Assembly (NCBI GenBank): GCA_963966185.1
Contig: CAWZYM010000374.1
Coordinates: forward strand, 45,051-109,050
Direction of reading: 5' to 3'
Source: Rhabditoides inermis
Lineage: Eukaryota; Nematoda; Chromadorea; Rhabditida; Rhabditidae
Length of the DNA stretch: 64,000 nt
Part shown: in pieces, positions 13,181 through 24,056 of the stretch
How positions within the stretch are numbered: position 1 is the stretch's first letter
How the letters are laid out: each line of letters begins with the position of its first letter
Translations under genes and position numbers: made by a program
Notes under the pieces: generated by a model
Told to the model about the DNA's origin: nothing
What the model saw: the letters and a program-made list of their open reading frames with translations, nothing else
Database searches by the model: none

Positions 13181-13701
13181 ATGTCTTCTGCCGATGTCGC
13201 CCCGCCCCCCTCAGTCGACGAGGAGAGGAAGAAGCAGCAGCAGCACAGCGAGGTGGGTGAGGTAGACCTCTTTGGGGATACCAAGATACCTAAGAGGTAA
13301 AGGCAAATAAGTGAGAGAGGGATTTTTTTTTAGCTTGTTGATCGTTGTCCTCCAAGTCGAGAACAAGCAAAAAGATAGGGTTTTTTGCACATAGAGGAGT
13401 GAAACACATTCGAACTACGTGCATGTTGCGATTGCCGTGGTGATAAATGCCAACCTTGATAGTGTTCACGAGAATCGAAAGCAGTGTTAGACAGTGTGGA
13501 AGGACAGTGTCTCGGCTTGAATACAAGTGTTGCGCGAAAAACAACATGTCAACGACGTGTGCTTTCTTCCTTTCTTCAACCTCTCACTCATTGCAGGCGG
13601 CTGACCTGATCGACTTCGATGCGGTGGTGTCGGCGCCGGCGGCCGCGGACTCTGCCCTGCCCGCCGAACCCTCACCCAACGAGGCCAGCCTACTCGACTG
13701 A
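13181..13701 (+). CDS. Small acidic two-exon protein with a clathrin-box-like motif
   Basis: Exons 13181-13252 and 13597-13701 join in phase 0 to give a 58-aa protein starting MSSADVAPPPSVDEERKKQQ and ending ASLLD. The ATG follows an acceptor-like TTCCAG at about 13151, leaving a short leader, and AATAAA lies at 13924, which supports a complete transcript. The second exon carries LIDFD, which fits the clathrin-box pattern L-phi-x-phi-D/E, within an acidic, Ala/Pro-rich tail. Retaining the intron would end translation after 16 codons. The family is not recognised; the clathrin link is an inference from one short motif. Confidence 0.5.
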
Positions 13702-14159
13702 AGACACTCCCTCTTTCGAATCACTCCCCTCCCATACCACTGCATTCTCTTACATAGCTCTCTCACACGATGCGCGTTGTGATCATTATCGATTGATTAT
13801 TGATCGCCCTCGCATCTTCTCGCATCGGCCATATTGGCTGCTCCCGTCTACTCTCTTCGTTTTTGTGATTGCCTTTATGTAGTTGTGTTGTGTGATCGCC
13901 GTGTATTATACCAGTTCAAATCTAATAAACGGTTGTTTTTTGGGTGTGATTGATTGTGCGCATCTTCAAGTCAAAATTTCAAAATTCGCGAGTGATTATC
14001 GAAAAGGGTTTGTACAATACGTTTGTGTGAAAATACCTGATTTCGGAAACTGACGGTAAAAATGAAACGCTAGCAGACAAAAAAAACGCGAAGTGAATGA
14101 GTAGAAGGATGATGGAACAAGAATTTCGCACATCTCTAACTTGTAACTCGTTCTTTTAT

Positions 14160-14905
14160 TTCCAGTCGTGAGATCTGCGACGGCGTAGACAGACGCGAAG
14201 CCGACTCCACGAACACATTCGGGACGCAGCCACGCCACAACGCACCCACACCGCGCTCATACACAATCCCCGAGCAACAATCGAACATGTGCTGAAATAG
14301 GGGGCGGGGTCAGAGTGGGCGGGGCCGACTCGCCTTGGCCGACTCGCCCTTCTTTCCAGTATCCATCATCCAGTATTCATCATCATACAACAGTGTCGTA
14401 CGGGTAGGCGACGAACCTGGCCGGCGTCAGGGCAATCGTGGCGAGACCCCACGTCTCCGCGAACGTCAGCGGACGTTGTCGAGAGGATAGGTGGACACGG
14501 TCGTGAACATTCCAGACGCAGATGAACGGGCTGCGAACATCCCGGAAACGGCGGGATACGATATGTTACTGTACTGTACGATACGATACTGTACGCCAAC
14601 TCAGTCCATGGCTCGATCTGCGCCTTGTTCATGACGAAATGGCTGGAAGTGCGCAGAATGTTGGTGAGGTTGCCGCGGTAGAGAATAGACGAATAGACGC
14701 GCCGCCGTGCTCGCGCCACGGGCGACACACCGCCTCCACCACAGTCTTGTAGTGCTGGTCGTCGGAAGGCACTTAGGGACACGGTAGATTGTGCGTGTAC
14801 GGTATGTACGTGCCTAGAGGAGGAGGCTGGTGCGGTCGATTGGAGGAGAGTCTGAGTGGAAGCGAACCCGGCCCCGATGCAGAGCCCGGAATAGAAGCTG
14901 GTCTC
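14160..14905 (-). pseudogene. Decayed ADP/ATP carrier (SLC25, ANT-like) copy
   Basis: Fragments of a mitochondrial ADP/ATP carrier appear in order on the minus strand but in different frames. First comes the repeat-1 carrier signature P-P-I-D-R-T (14811-14855), then DDQHYKTVVEAVC and LYRGNLTNILR (ANT has WRGNLANVIR), the repeat-2 signature YPLDNVR (14469-14489), the repeat-3 signature YPYDTV (14390-14409), the MMM nucleotide-carrier region, and a C-terminal GALWRGCVPNVF near 14240. Frames are broken by an 8-bp tandem duplication (gaatagac twice, 14683-14698), a 14-bp tandem duplication (14356-14383) and a one-base change near VPNVF. YPLDNVR runs almost directly into the third repeat, so some 80 to 90 codons are missing. 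Intron remnants suggest a decayed gene duplicate and not a processed copy. Confidence 0.75.
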
Positions 14906-16059
14906 GAGATGCGCGACTGGAGACGTCATGGGAGGGAAGGGAAAGGAGTGGTGCGGTCATGCTGGATACCATTCGCGAAGAAACATGGAATCGAGGACGT
15001 CTATACATGGTATTGTACAAGAGTACAATAGACGCCAGTGCTGTCAAGAGATGCCTTGAAAACGCTGCTCACATTTCCAGTAGATTTCCGAGGGCCGTTC
15101 TTAGGAGGAAGCGATTGTCTCTCTTCGCAAGGCATTTCGGGGGTAATTTGGAGAAGTTTAAAGTGTTTTGAGAGCGTTTCGCAAGCTATTTTGGGATCAT
15201 TTTTAATCATTTCAGCAGTACATAGTTTGTTTAAGTAGTTCGGAGAAACTTACCATACTATCTGTCTAATGTGTCTAATTTTAACAGCCACATGCCTGCC
15301 AAATAAGGGTACCTTTCCCATAATCGTAAAAAATGTGTGTATACAACATGTCGTATTCGTTCATGCTTTGCTGGCAGTATTACCCCTAAGTCATGCTCAT
15401 GCCTACAGTAATACAAGTCATGCCTACAGTAACACCTGTAGCCGTTCACTGTAGTTCTTTCTCACAAGAGTTCTCGTCAGAAAGAGAGAGAAGACCGTAC
15501 TTCAACCTGTGCCGCTAAAGCAAGGCGGCCTGCTCCCATACACGGATGTACATATATGAGACGATTCTAGTTTACGCTTAAACTGAAAATGAAAGATGAA
15601 ATGTTCATCAAAATTGAAAATGAAAAGATATGAAGCATCCACCATGGTGCGTAATTTATTCTCTCGTACCACTCCTCATCAGTATAGTATTTCAGCCAAC
15701 GACTTCGCTTGTCCAGTCTCCGATGAACATCGCATACATCGGTGGAACGCAAGACATAAATGGATAGAGCTAAGTAGGTGTCCAATTCGTGTTTGACTAG
15801 TGCGCATATTGTTCACATGTTTTTTGTCTGAACGAACATTGTGCTTTAGGGGAAATACATATAAGTACAACGGTAACTACTGATCAATACCATCCATACC
15901 CCTTGGCGTTTTTTTCAGGAATTTATCAGAATGTGTTTCGATGATGATGAATTATATTGGTTTTCATGTTCTGATGAGATGTTTGGGATACAACATAAAA
16001 AGTATGATACACTATTTATCAAATTCTTGACACGACCACACGACTGCGTGAATCTGAGT

Positions 16060-16328
16060 TCAGTTCTTGGCAGATTTGTCGTGCTTCTTGTGTCCGTGGT
16101 AGGCGTTCTTCAGGATGGTCTGGAAAGAGAGAGGGTTAGAGAGAGAGAGAGAGAGGGGGGGGGCGGGAGAGAGAGGGGGGACCTTCTGATCCTCAGGCAG
16201 CTTGTCGACCTCTGCCTGGATCTGCGTCTTCTTGTCCTCACGCGAGAGAGCAGAGTTCTGCAAATCGCATTCTCTCCTTGCCTCTCTCTCCCCTCCCTAT
16301 TTCTTTCTCCTTCTCTCTCCTTTCCCAG

Positions 16329-16367
<39 letters not shown>

Positions 16368-16669
16368 CTTCCCTCTCTCTCACCCTCTATCTCTTACCTC
16401 CCTGATCTTCTTGATGGCTTCCAGAGTGTCAGGGTTCACTCCCTTCAGAGCCTCGGCCTTCTTTGCCTGAGTAACAATCATAGATAGATGAGAAAAGAAA
16501 GAGAACGAGTACAGATGAATTTATTGACAAATTGTCTATATAATCCAACTCACCATCTTCTCCTCGTGCTTCTTCTGGAGTGCCTCGAACTTGGCCTTCA
16601 CATCCGGGGTCTGGGCGTTGATGAAGGCAGCGATTGCCGTCTTCTTGTCCTAGAGAGAGGGGGAGTAAG

Positions 16670-16733
<64 letters not shown>

Positions 16734-18992
16734 GATATTTACCTCCTTGGTCTTGTCACCGCGCACGATTGCGTGGAATTGGTCGATGATGTCCTGAAAG
16801 TATCGTTAATGGCAATAAATCAGCTTTCTATCGTGATGTTCGAAATAAAATGCATCCCGATGGTGGCATCGGCGCAATTTGTCACGATGATATTTTCATT
16901 CACAATGCGCTGGACAAATGTGAGATCTTTGCTGACTATTTTGAATCAGTTTATCGCGATTCCATCACACCACCTGGTGCTGACTTGCCTAAACTACCAC
17001 ATTCACTTGATATGATTGACATTACCCTTCTCGAAGTTCATAAAATCATTTCCAAACTCGATTCCAAATATAACACTTCTCCAGATGGTATTAACAACGT
17101 GTTTCTGAAACGTACGGCAACTTCCATATCGGTTCCATTGACGATTCTTTTTGCAATGTCCATGTCTGTCAGAGAAATCCCATCTATTTGGAAAGAAGCT
17201 TGGGTGAAACCATTATTCAAAAAAGGCGCACGTGAATCTGTCTCAAACTACAGACCGATTTCTCTCACATGTAGCATCTCTAAAGTTATGGAAAGAATAT
17301 GCGTTCAGCAGATTACAAAATACTTAGAAAAGCACAACCTACTCTCCAAAAAACAATTTGGTTTTCGCAAAAATCGATCCACTAATGCACAACTAATTGA
17401 ATGTCATATGAATTGGTGCAAGCATATTTCATCTGGTTCCGTAATAGATTGCATCTATTTCGACTTTAAAAAAGCATTTGATACCATCAACCATGACCTT
17501 CTTTTCAAGAAACTTGACGCTATCGGTATTCGCGGTAATGCTCTTGGCTGGATAATTGAATTTCTCAAAAATCGCAAGCAATCTGTTATGATTGGATCTA
17601 AGCGTTCCTCACCGCGCACTGTTAATTGTGGCGTTCCACAAGGTTCGTGTCTTGGACCCTTGCTGTTCAACATTTTCATAGATAACATTCCTGATAATTT
17701 ACCAGATGGCGTTTATTATGCGCTTTATGCAGACGATTTGAAAATTTACTTTCCTTTTGATTTTACCAGTACTTCTGCGAAGTCTATTTTCCAAAAAGCC
17801 ATTGACATAGTCGCAGCATGGTCAGCTTCATGGGGACTTCAGATATCCACTGAGAAAACTCAAATATTGCATGTAGGCAAGCGGAATCCAAAGCACACTT
17901 ATATCGTCCACGACTCAACTCTAAAACCAGTAGATTCTGCAAAGGATCTTGGTATTCTCATGAGTAATAACTTATTGTTCCGTGATCATTTCAAACAAAT
18001 AATTCAACAAACTCTGTATTCTATAAATGATTTTTTTCGGACATACAAAACACGAAATCCCACACTACTGATCACCGCATACACAACCTATTTTCGCTGT
18101 AAATTAGAATATTGCACTGAGCTCTGGAACCCTACTGATGTTGCTTCTGTAAACCTAATTGAGAGCATACAACGCTATTATACTCGTCGTGTGTGTCAGC
18201 GTATCGGGCGCAGCCTATCATATCCTCAACGCCTTGAGCTTTTCAATCTTCAAACTCTCGAAAATAGACGATTCTTGAATGATGTCACATACATTCACAA
18301 AGTAATCCACTCGAAAACTATATTGGACTATCATGGTCTTTTTGCAATTATTCCATCTCGTACTCGTGGCTCTCATGAATTTAGAATTGTTCCATCATTT
18401 GATCACACAGGCCGTACCAGCACTTTTTTAAGCAGAACCTTCGCAATATGGAATGCGCTTTCTCGTGACCTAATCTCCATCAATGATCCCTCTATCTTCA
18501 AATCACAACTCTCTACATTAGATCTCATGCCACCTAGCAAATTGCGCAACCTATAGAGAGCTCTCCCCCCACTTCCTTTTCCATGTAATACTATGTGATT
18601 ATGTTCGTGTTCAATATCATTGAAACCCCGTTTATACCTGCCGTTTGTATTGCTCACTTTTTGTTTATAATTGCGTTTTTTTTTCCATGTTATCGGTAAT
18701 AAACCTATCAACTATTGTTTCTGAAATATGTTCTGTGTATACGTTTCGAGTTTCTCGTATAAGATCGTTTACTTCTCATAACGAACGAGCTGTAAGGTAC
18801 AAATATGGTGCAGAGCATCCATAAAGATGATCGAATGAATATCATTGTACCTCTTCTGATTTCTCTCCTCATGCCTACCTTGCTGACTCCTTGGAGCTCC
18901 GATGGGGTGTGATCTGCTCCTTTTCCCGTGTGCTCGGGACGGGCAGAAACAGCCAGGAAGAGGAGAGGAAGGAGAAGGAGGGAGCGAGACAT
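16060..18992 (-). CDS. SXP/RAL-2 (ANIS5/DUF148) family secreted protein
   Basis: Six exons (18879-18992, 16743-16793, 16554-16649, 16398-16466, 16183-16257, 16060-16119) join in phase 0 throughout and give 154 aa, the usual size of this nematode-specific family. The first exon is a signal peptide (MSRSLLLLPLLFLAVSA). The body is Lys/Glu-rich and helical, with the family's spaced pattern FHAIVRGDKTKE, then DVKAKFEALQKKHEEKM, then a LPEDQK-type turn and a Lys/His-rich tail. Family members are abundant secreted or surface antigens in parasitic nematodes; their biochemical role is uncertain, with cation binding proposed. Intron 1 is about 2.1 kb because a LINE has inserted there. All coding exons look intact. 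Confidence 0.85.
16676..16731. repeat. (GA)n microsatellite
   Basis: About 28 GA units fill most of the intron between exons 2 and 3 of the SXP/RAL-2 gene. Further CT/GA tracts lie in its other introns (16136-16175, 16330-16375). Confidence 0.9.
16799..18725 (+). mobile_element. 5'-truncated non-LTR retrotransposon (LINE) with reverse transcriptase ORF
   Basis: An open frame from about 16799 (first ATG 16850) to 18556 encodes a LINE reverse transcriptase. It shows SPDGINNVFLK, KPLFKKGARESVSNYRPIS, QFGFRKNRSTNAQL, the catalytic DFKKAFDTINH block, VPQGSCLGPLLFNIFIDNIP, and the active-site box LYADDLKIY. These blocks fit the Jockey/CR1-like group. No upstream endonuclease domain is present, so the copy is 5'-truncated, as target-primed insertion often leaves. 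A 3' tail with AATAAA near 18702 follows. The RT frame is free of stops, so the copy is young or was recently active. It lies in antisense orientation inside intron 1 of the SXP/RAL-2 gene. Confidence 0.92.
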
Positions 18993-19637
18993 GGTACTGT
19001 AATCAATCAACATCAGCCATCAAACAATATGCGATAACTACACGAAAGATCGTAACAGGTGTTGGGCCAAAAGAGCACATGGGATAAATGGGATTCGAGG
19101 TTGCTGTTGTTGTACTACCGCCCATTCGATCTCTTTTATGTATCCGCTACTCTGTCAGTTTTGGTGCTTTGGCACACAAAAATAGGCGTACATCACATAT
19201 CGGCACCTCATTCGACACGTGGAAAAAGCGGTTTAGTGATGAGCTTTGGTGCGGGCGATCGTATGAATGGGTGAATGGGTGCTTAGTGAAGATCAGTAGA
19301 TCGAGAAAGATCACAACTAAACCGTGATTCATACAGTAGTGACTAGTTATACTTGTAAACCATTTAGAAATTCTGACAGAAACTAAAGAAAGAGATTTTC
19401 GAAAAGCACTGTGTTGGATTCTGAATTCCTTTCCGCTATTGCTATAGGCAACGTACGCTGACAACGTTGAAAAAAAAATCAAAGAAACCGAATAGCGGTG
19501 TGGGCCTAAAAAACAGAATTCTTATAACACACAACCACAACTAAATTCTCATTCATTTTTTATCGAATTTACGAGTCAACATATCAGATAAAGAACATTA
19601 CAATAAAGTGATTCGAAATGATCCCATGTTTCAATTA

Positions 19638-20322
19638 TCATCCATCCTCATTTATGATCTCCAAATTCTGTCTCATCATCCTCTCTTCCTTTTTCTCGTT
19701 CATCTCCATGAGTAGAATCTTCTGCATCTCCATCCACTCTTCCCTCTCCTCGTCACTGTATGTGAAGTGCATCTCCAGAAGGTCTCTCGGAAGGGCATCC
19801 AAGTATCTCACGTCCCGCGGAATTCCGTCTTCTGACGGCAATACGTATCTGAAAAGCAACTATCACATGATAGGGTTTTCATAGCTTACCTATCGGATAT
19901 GTTTGTAATTATATCGTCCATGACTTGTAGACTCGGGTCGATTCTATCGATGCGAGTACTCGAAGGGTCGCCACTATGCAAACCCTCAGCAGTCGTGACC
20001 GTTTCCTTCTCCGGACGACCAGATGTAATCTTCACAGCCTGAAGGAAAGGTGAACAATGAATCGCGAATGGAACAATCGTCTTACCTCATCTGACTGGCT
20101 TTTCTCGGGAGAATCTTCACGACAAGTAGGCTAAAATGTTTGTGTGTTGAGATTACAGTACGTGTACTTTGTACCTGGTGGACTATAGAGTGTTCATATT
20201 CTCCTCTCTCTAACACGTCTTCAGATGAATTGGGAGAATCCTGAAAAATATGTACTGATTTTTAGGTTGCATTGTTGTAAAAGACTTACCTTTTGCATGG
20301 GAACTGTAGATGTGTTTCCCAT
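19638..20322 (-). CDS. Small acidic protein with N-myristoylation signal, family unknown
   Basis: Five exons (20290-20322, 20175-20240, 20086-20130, 19890-20038, 19638-19848) give 167 aa. The N-terminus MGNTST fits the N-myristoyl transferase consensus (Gly2, Ser/Thr6), which favours this start over others. The middle is Ser/Glu/Asp-rich and probably disordered (DSPNSSEDVLERGEYEH, REDSPEKSQSDE). The C-terminal third is a highly charged, Met-rich helix (SDEEREEWMEMQKILLMEM) likely to form a coiled coil. I recognise no family. A membrane-tethered adaptor role would be an inference from the myristoylation motif only. Confidence 0.7.
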
Positions 20323-20923
20323 AGCGATCAGAGTTATCCTAGAACGAAGATGTGAGAAAATAGTAACTAGACAATTATTCGATCGAAATGATGGAAACAA
20401 AATCGGGAAGATAATTACGTCAAATCAACATTCAATACAACAACTATCATCAGAATGAACGAGATATATCATATAGGAGTGGAATGTGCATAAGTTCTAT
20501 TTATAGCATTCGAACTAGAATCATTATCTGTTATCTTTCTGAAATAGCATAACGATATCTCTCGGGGTATAACGGTTGCGTTTCTCTCTCCTTCCTTTTC
20601 CTTCTCATGTCTTTCTCTTATCAGGGATGTGTTCCAAAATAACTATTTTCGAAACGATTACAGAAAAAAACATACAAAGAGAAAGAAACTGTTATTGTAC
20701 TGCTAGTACGCTAAAAAAAACTAAAAAAGTAACGATGCGCGGTTACCTTCATTTGCCAAAATCAGACGAGCAATGCATCAAAGAATGCTCAGATGCCGTC
20801 CATTTTCATGAATGCTGATTTGCATCTCGATTTGGTTGTCTGGCGGTGAGACTCGGCCGCATACAAACAGTGTCCATCCGATGCCCTATCATTTCACACT
20901 TCTCTCCTCCCCCGAGTGACATC

Positions 20924-21801
20924 ATGGCTGAACCAGTGAGTGCGCGTCATGTCCCCTCCCTCTCTCCCCCTCTCTCCTTCCCTCTCCCTCTCTCACCCCT
21001 CTCTCTCTCTCACCCTCCCTCCCTTCCAGTCTCGTTGTTCGGCTGGCAAGGATGTTGGAATGTCGCAGGAATCTGTGATGAACGATTGGAGTGACTTCAA
21101 GCATGGAGAGGCCATGCCCAAGGAAAAGTCAGTTTCCTCTGTCTCCTCCTCTCTCTCTCTCTTTCTCTCTCTCTCTCACCCCTCCCTCTCTATCTCTCTC
21201 GCTCACCCATCCCTCTCTCTTGCAGGGCAGTGGTGCGCGCTCTGAACCGCGCTCTGAAGACTCCGAAAGGTAGTCAGGATCAGTTTGTGGCTCTGTGGTA
21301 CCGTATCGGGAAGCCGTTGATGGGTCGAGTGTGGGACGAGAACGGCAAGATCGAGGCGTCTTTCTGCGACACTAGCAAGGAGTTCACTGGACCGACCCTC
21401 GGGGCTCTGCAGTGTCTCATCGAACTGCCGCCAACTGCTGCCGGATTCGACTACTGCTGGATCCCCTACGAGAAGGTATCGATCAATAATAGATCGATAA
21501 TCAATCGGTAATCAATCAATAATCCAGGTGACGAAGAGCGAGGACGCGGCTATCTCTCCTGTGCAGATCGGATCGTGCGCGCCCTGTGTTCTTTCCATTC
21601 CTGGCGGGTTCGAAGTGCTCGGTGAATAACGTCATCCGAGTGACGTCATCTGATGGTCATCTGTTTGCAGGCGGGGTGAACATGAAGATGGACTACGCGG
21701 AGGCTGCGGTAGACGGGAAGGTGCACCGCTTCGAGGGAGGGGCTCTGAAGCAGTTTCCAGTTCTGTGCCGGAAAGACCGTGCAGATACGATGACCATCTG
21801 A
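20924..21801 (+). CDS. Uncharacterised 194-aa protein
   Basis: Five exons (20924-20935, 21030-21127, 21226-21475, 21528-21621, 21671-21801) splice in frame to 194 aa; AATAAA at 21904 closes the transcript. The first exon codes only for MAEP. The core is compact and looks globular: RALNRALKTPKGSQDQFVAL, then FTGPTLGALQCLIELPP, FDYCWIPYEK, IGSCAPCVLSIPGGFEVLGG and a final ALKQFPVLCRK. There are several Cys but no signal peptide or membrane segment, so it is probably cytoplasmic. The family is not recognised. The TGA follows MTI in the last exon. The intron tracts are CT-rich. Confidence 0.75.
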
Positions 21802-22214
21802 CAACATCTACATCTACTTCCACTCTTACACAACCAACACATATTACACGTAGAATACGATACGATTTGCGATTTACTACTCATGAAATCGGTGCGCTCT
21901 TACAATAAAGGTTTAGATAATGTTTTTTTTTGTAATTACAGTTGTGGTATACTGTTATTGTTCTTAAATAGTTTTTTTTTTGCGTTTGCCGACTTTTTCA
22001 AACATAGTCGCACGTATCATATCATATTTATTGTTAATCTTCTTGTGGAACTTATCTCTTATTGCGCCCAAGTAATCAAGATGTAACGTATTTTGATTTA
22101 AAAAAATTATATAACTCTGGGAGAATCAATTCAATTTAACTCAACATTTATCTTACCATTACACTGAGAAAAAAAATGTATTTTTGACGATTGATTTGTG
22201 AGAAACCCGAATTA

Positions 22215-22236
22215 GAAAGGGCGCTCAGCGCCCTCT
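22215..22236. repeat. GC-rich palindrome (gggcgctcagcgccc)
   Basis: A perfect hairpin, agggcgctcagcgccct, in the spacer after the 194-aa gene. A close relative, agagggcgcgccagcgccctct, occurs at 40852-40873 in an rme-6 intron, so this may be part of a dispersed element. Confidence 0.6.
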
Positions 22237-22737
22237 CTTTTGGCTTATTAGGATAAGGCTCGCGCCGGAATTTTTGAGAAGCGATATCTGAAGGTCATGT
22301 TAGCAACATTGTGAAGTCATCCAATTTATGTTAGTTAGATTTGCACCGTTGCGTAGGCCAGATCAGATCACTGGTCGCGGTCATTTTTGTATCTATTTTC
22401 CGAAATGAGCGATCCCGCACTTGGTGAAAGGCCAGCGTGTCCCCGTCACGCAGACCGTCGACTTTTTTCACAGTGCACCCAGCTTGCACCCAGCGTGTAG
22501 CCAGCCTCGCCGTCGGCAGCGCCTAATTCGCGCCGGGTTTGCAATGTTTTGGCACTCAATAGCCAGGAAGAGGCACGATATTGACTGATAGAGAGCATAC
22601 TTATAGAGAGCGGGAGTACTTATAGAGAGCATACTTATAGAGAGCGTCTTATAGAGAGCGGGAGAGCGGGAGAGAGAAAGACAGAGATCAGTGAGAAGTA
22701 AAAAAAGAGTAGTCATAATTCAGCGTTTCAAATTTCG

Positions 22738-23108
22738 ATGAAATTTAACAAAAACACATACATTTTCTTTAAAAAGTACTTGCGTAAAGAGATTCACTTT
22801 GTCTCAACCTAATGCAACAAAAGCACATGCATAAAACGTTTACAAATGCTAACACAAACCTGCGCTTCTCTCCTTTCTCTCATCCACCCCCTCTCTCTCT
22901 TTGTCTCTCTCTCTCTTTTCTAATGTTGACGTTATTTATTTCTGTTAATATATTTCAACTGCTACTTCAACAATGTGCGCAGGTTAGTGTTAGTATTTGT
23001 AAACGTTTTTTGCATGTGGTTTTGTTGCATTAGGTTGAGACAAAATTAATCTCTTTATATTTATATTTTTAAGTACTTTTTTAAGAAAATGTTTTGTTTT
23101 GTTAGAAT
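22738..23108. mobile_element. MITE-like inverted-repeat element, about 370 bp
   Basis: Two arms of roughly 125 bp are imperfect reverse complements. The left arm includes ctcaacctaatgcaacaaaa and aaacgtttacaaatgctaac; the right arm has their complements at 22976-23040. They flank a CT-containing centre of about 110 bp, and there is no coding capacity. It occupies the spacer between the 194-aa gene and the two-TM gene. Confidence 0.75.
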
Positions 23109-23392
23109 TGTGCGAGGTTGTCAGGCCCTTGGCCAGGCGCGGGGCACCGAATATTTAACATACGACTTCTTCTGATTCTTCTGTCTCTTTCCTCTTTCCG
23201 GCCGCGTATCCCAATACTCTCTCCGCGGTTGAGGCCTATATCTGATTGCGAGTTTGGAAGTATGGAGAAGTCAAAACACGAAATACAAAAGATTTAATCT
23301 CAACGGGCGATTCACAAGAACGATGTTCGACGATATTTGAGCGTAATACTATAATTGGGGAATGAACAAATGTAAGTAGTTTAAGTGATAAA

Positions 23393-23993
23393 TTAATCGG
23401 TTTTCTCAGACTTCTTCTCTCGTTCACTCCGCGATTCCGATTCAAAAAGAGTTTTCTGGTGGCGATAAATGTAAACACTGAAAAAGGTAAATGTACTCAT
23501 ATTCTCGCAATCAGTGGTGCGCTGTTGATATAAATATCTAATAGGTAAGTACGTAGGAAAGTAGCCCCACTCACGTCATCTGTGCATTATTCCTATCAAC
23601 ATTTTCCAGCATTCGCTCGTAGAGACGGCCTCTACTCTGCCAGCTTTTTGTGGAACGGAGAAGGTGGTCCCGGCTGTCTGACATGTATCTGCAAAGAGAA
23701 ATGAATGTGATGTTATCACTGAACGAATGAACACTCTATTGATGAAAAATCGCCTCGATCCTCGCGGTTGTATCATAAAACGGGATCTTTTGATACATAC
23801 TCGATTATACTCGAATCCTTATGCCTAGGAAAAAGTCACTGACCCAGTCACCGTGGGCAGTCTGGTCAGACAGAAGGCAATCACAACGACGACGGCAACC
23901 AGAAGAGCTTCGACCGCCAATACCAGCCAATTCTCCGTCGAGAGCAACTGAAACCATTTCTCTCTCTCTTTCTCTCTCTCCCTGCCTTCCTCC

Positions 23994-24056
<63 letters not shown>

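Noticed and set aside
12883..13260. Plus-strand frame of 125 codons starting in the GA tract
   Set aside because: Composition is dominated by ArgGlu repeats from the microsatellite, and it overlaps the small gene in another frame.
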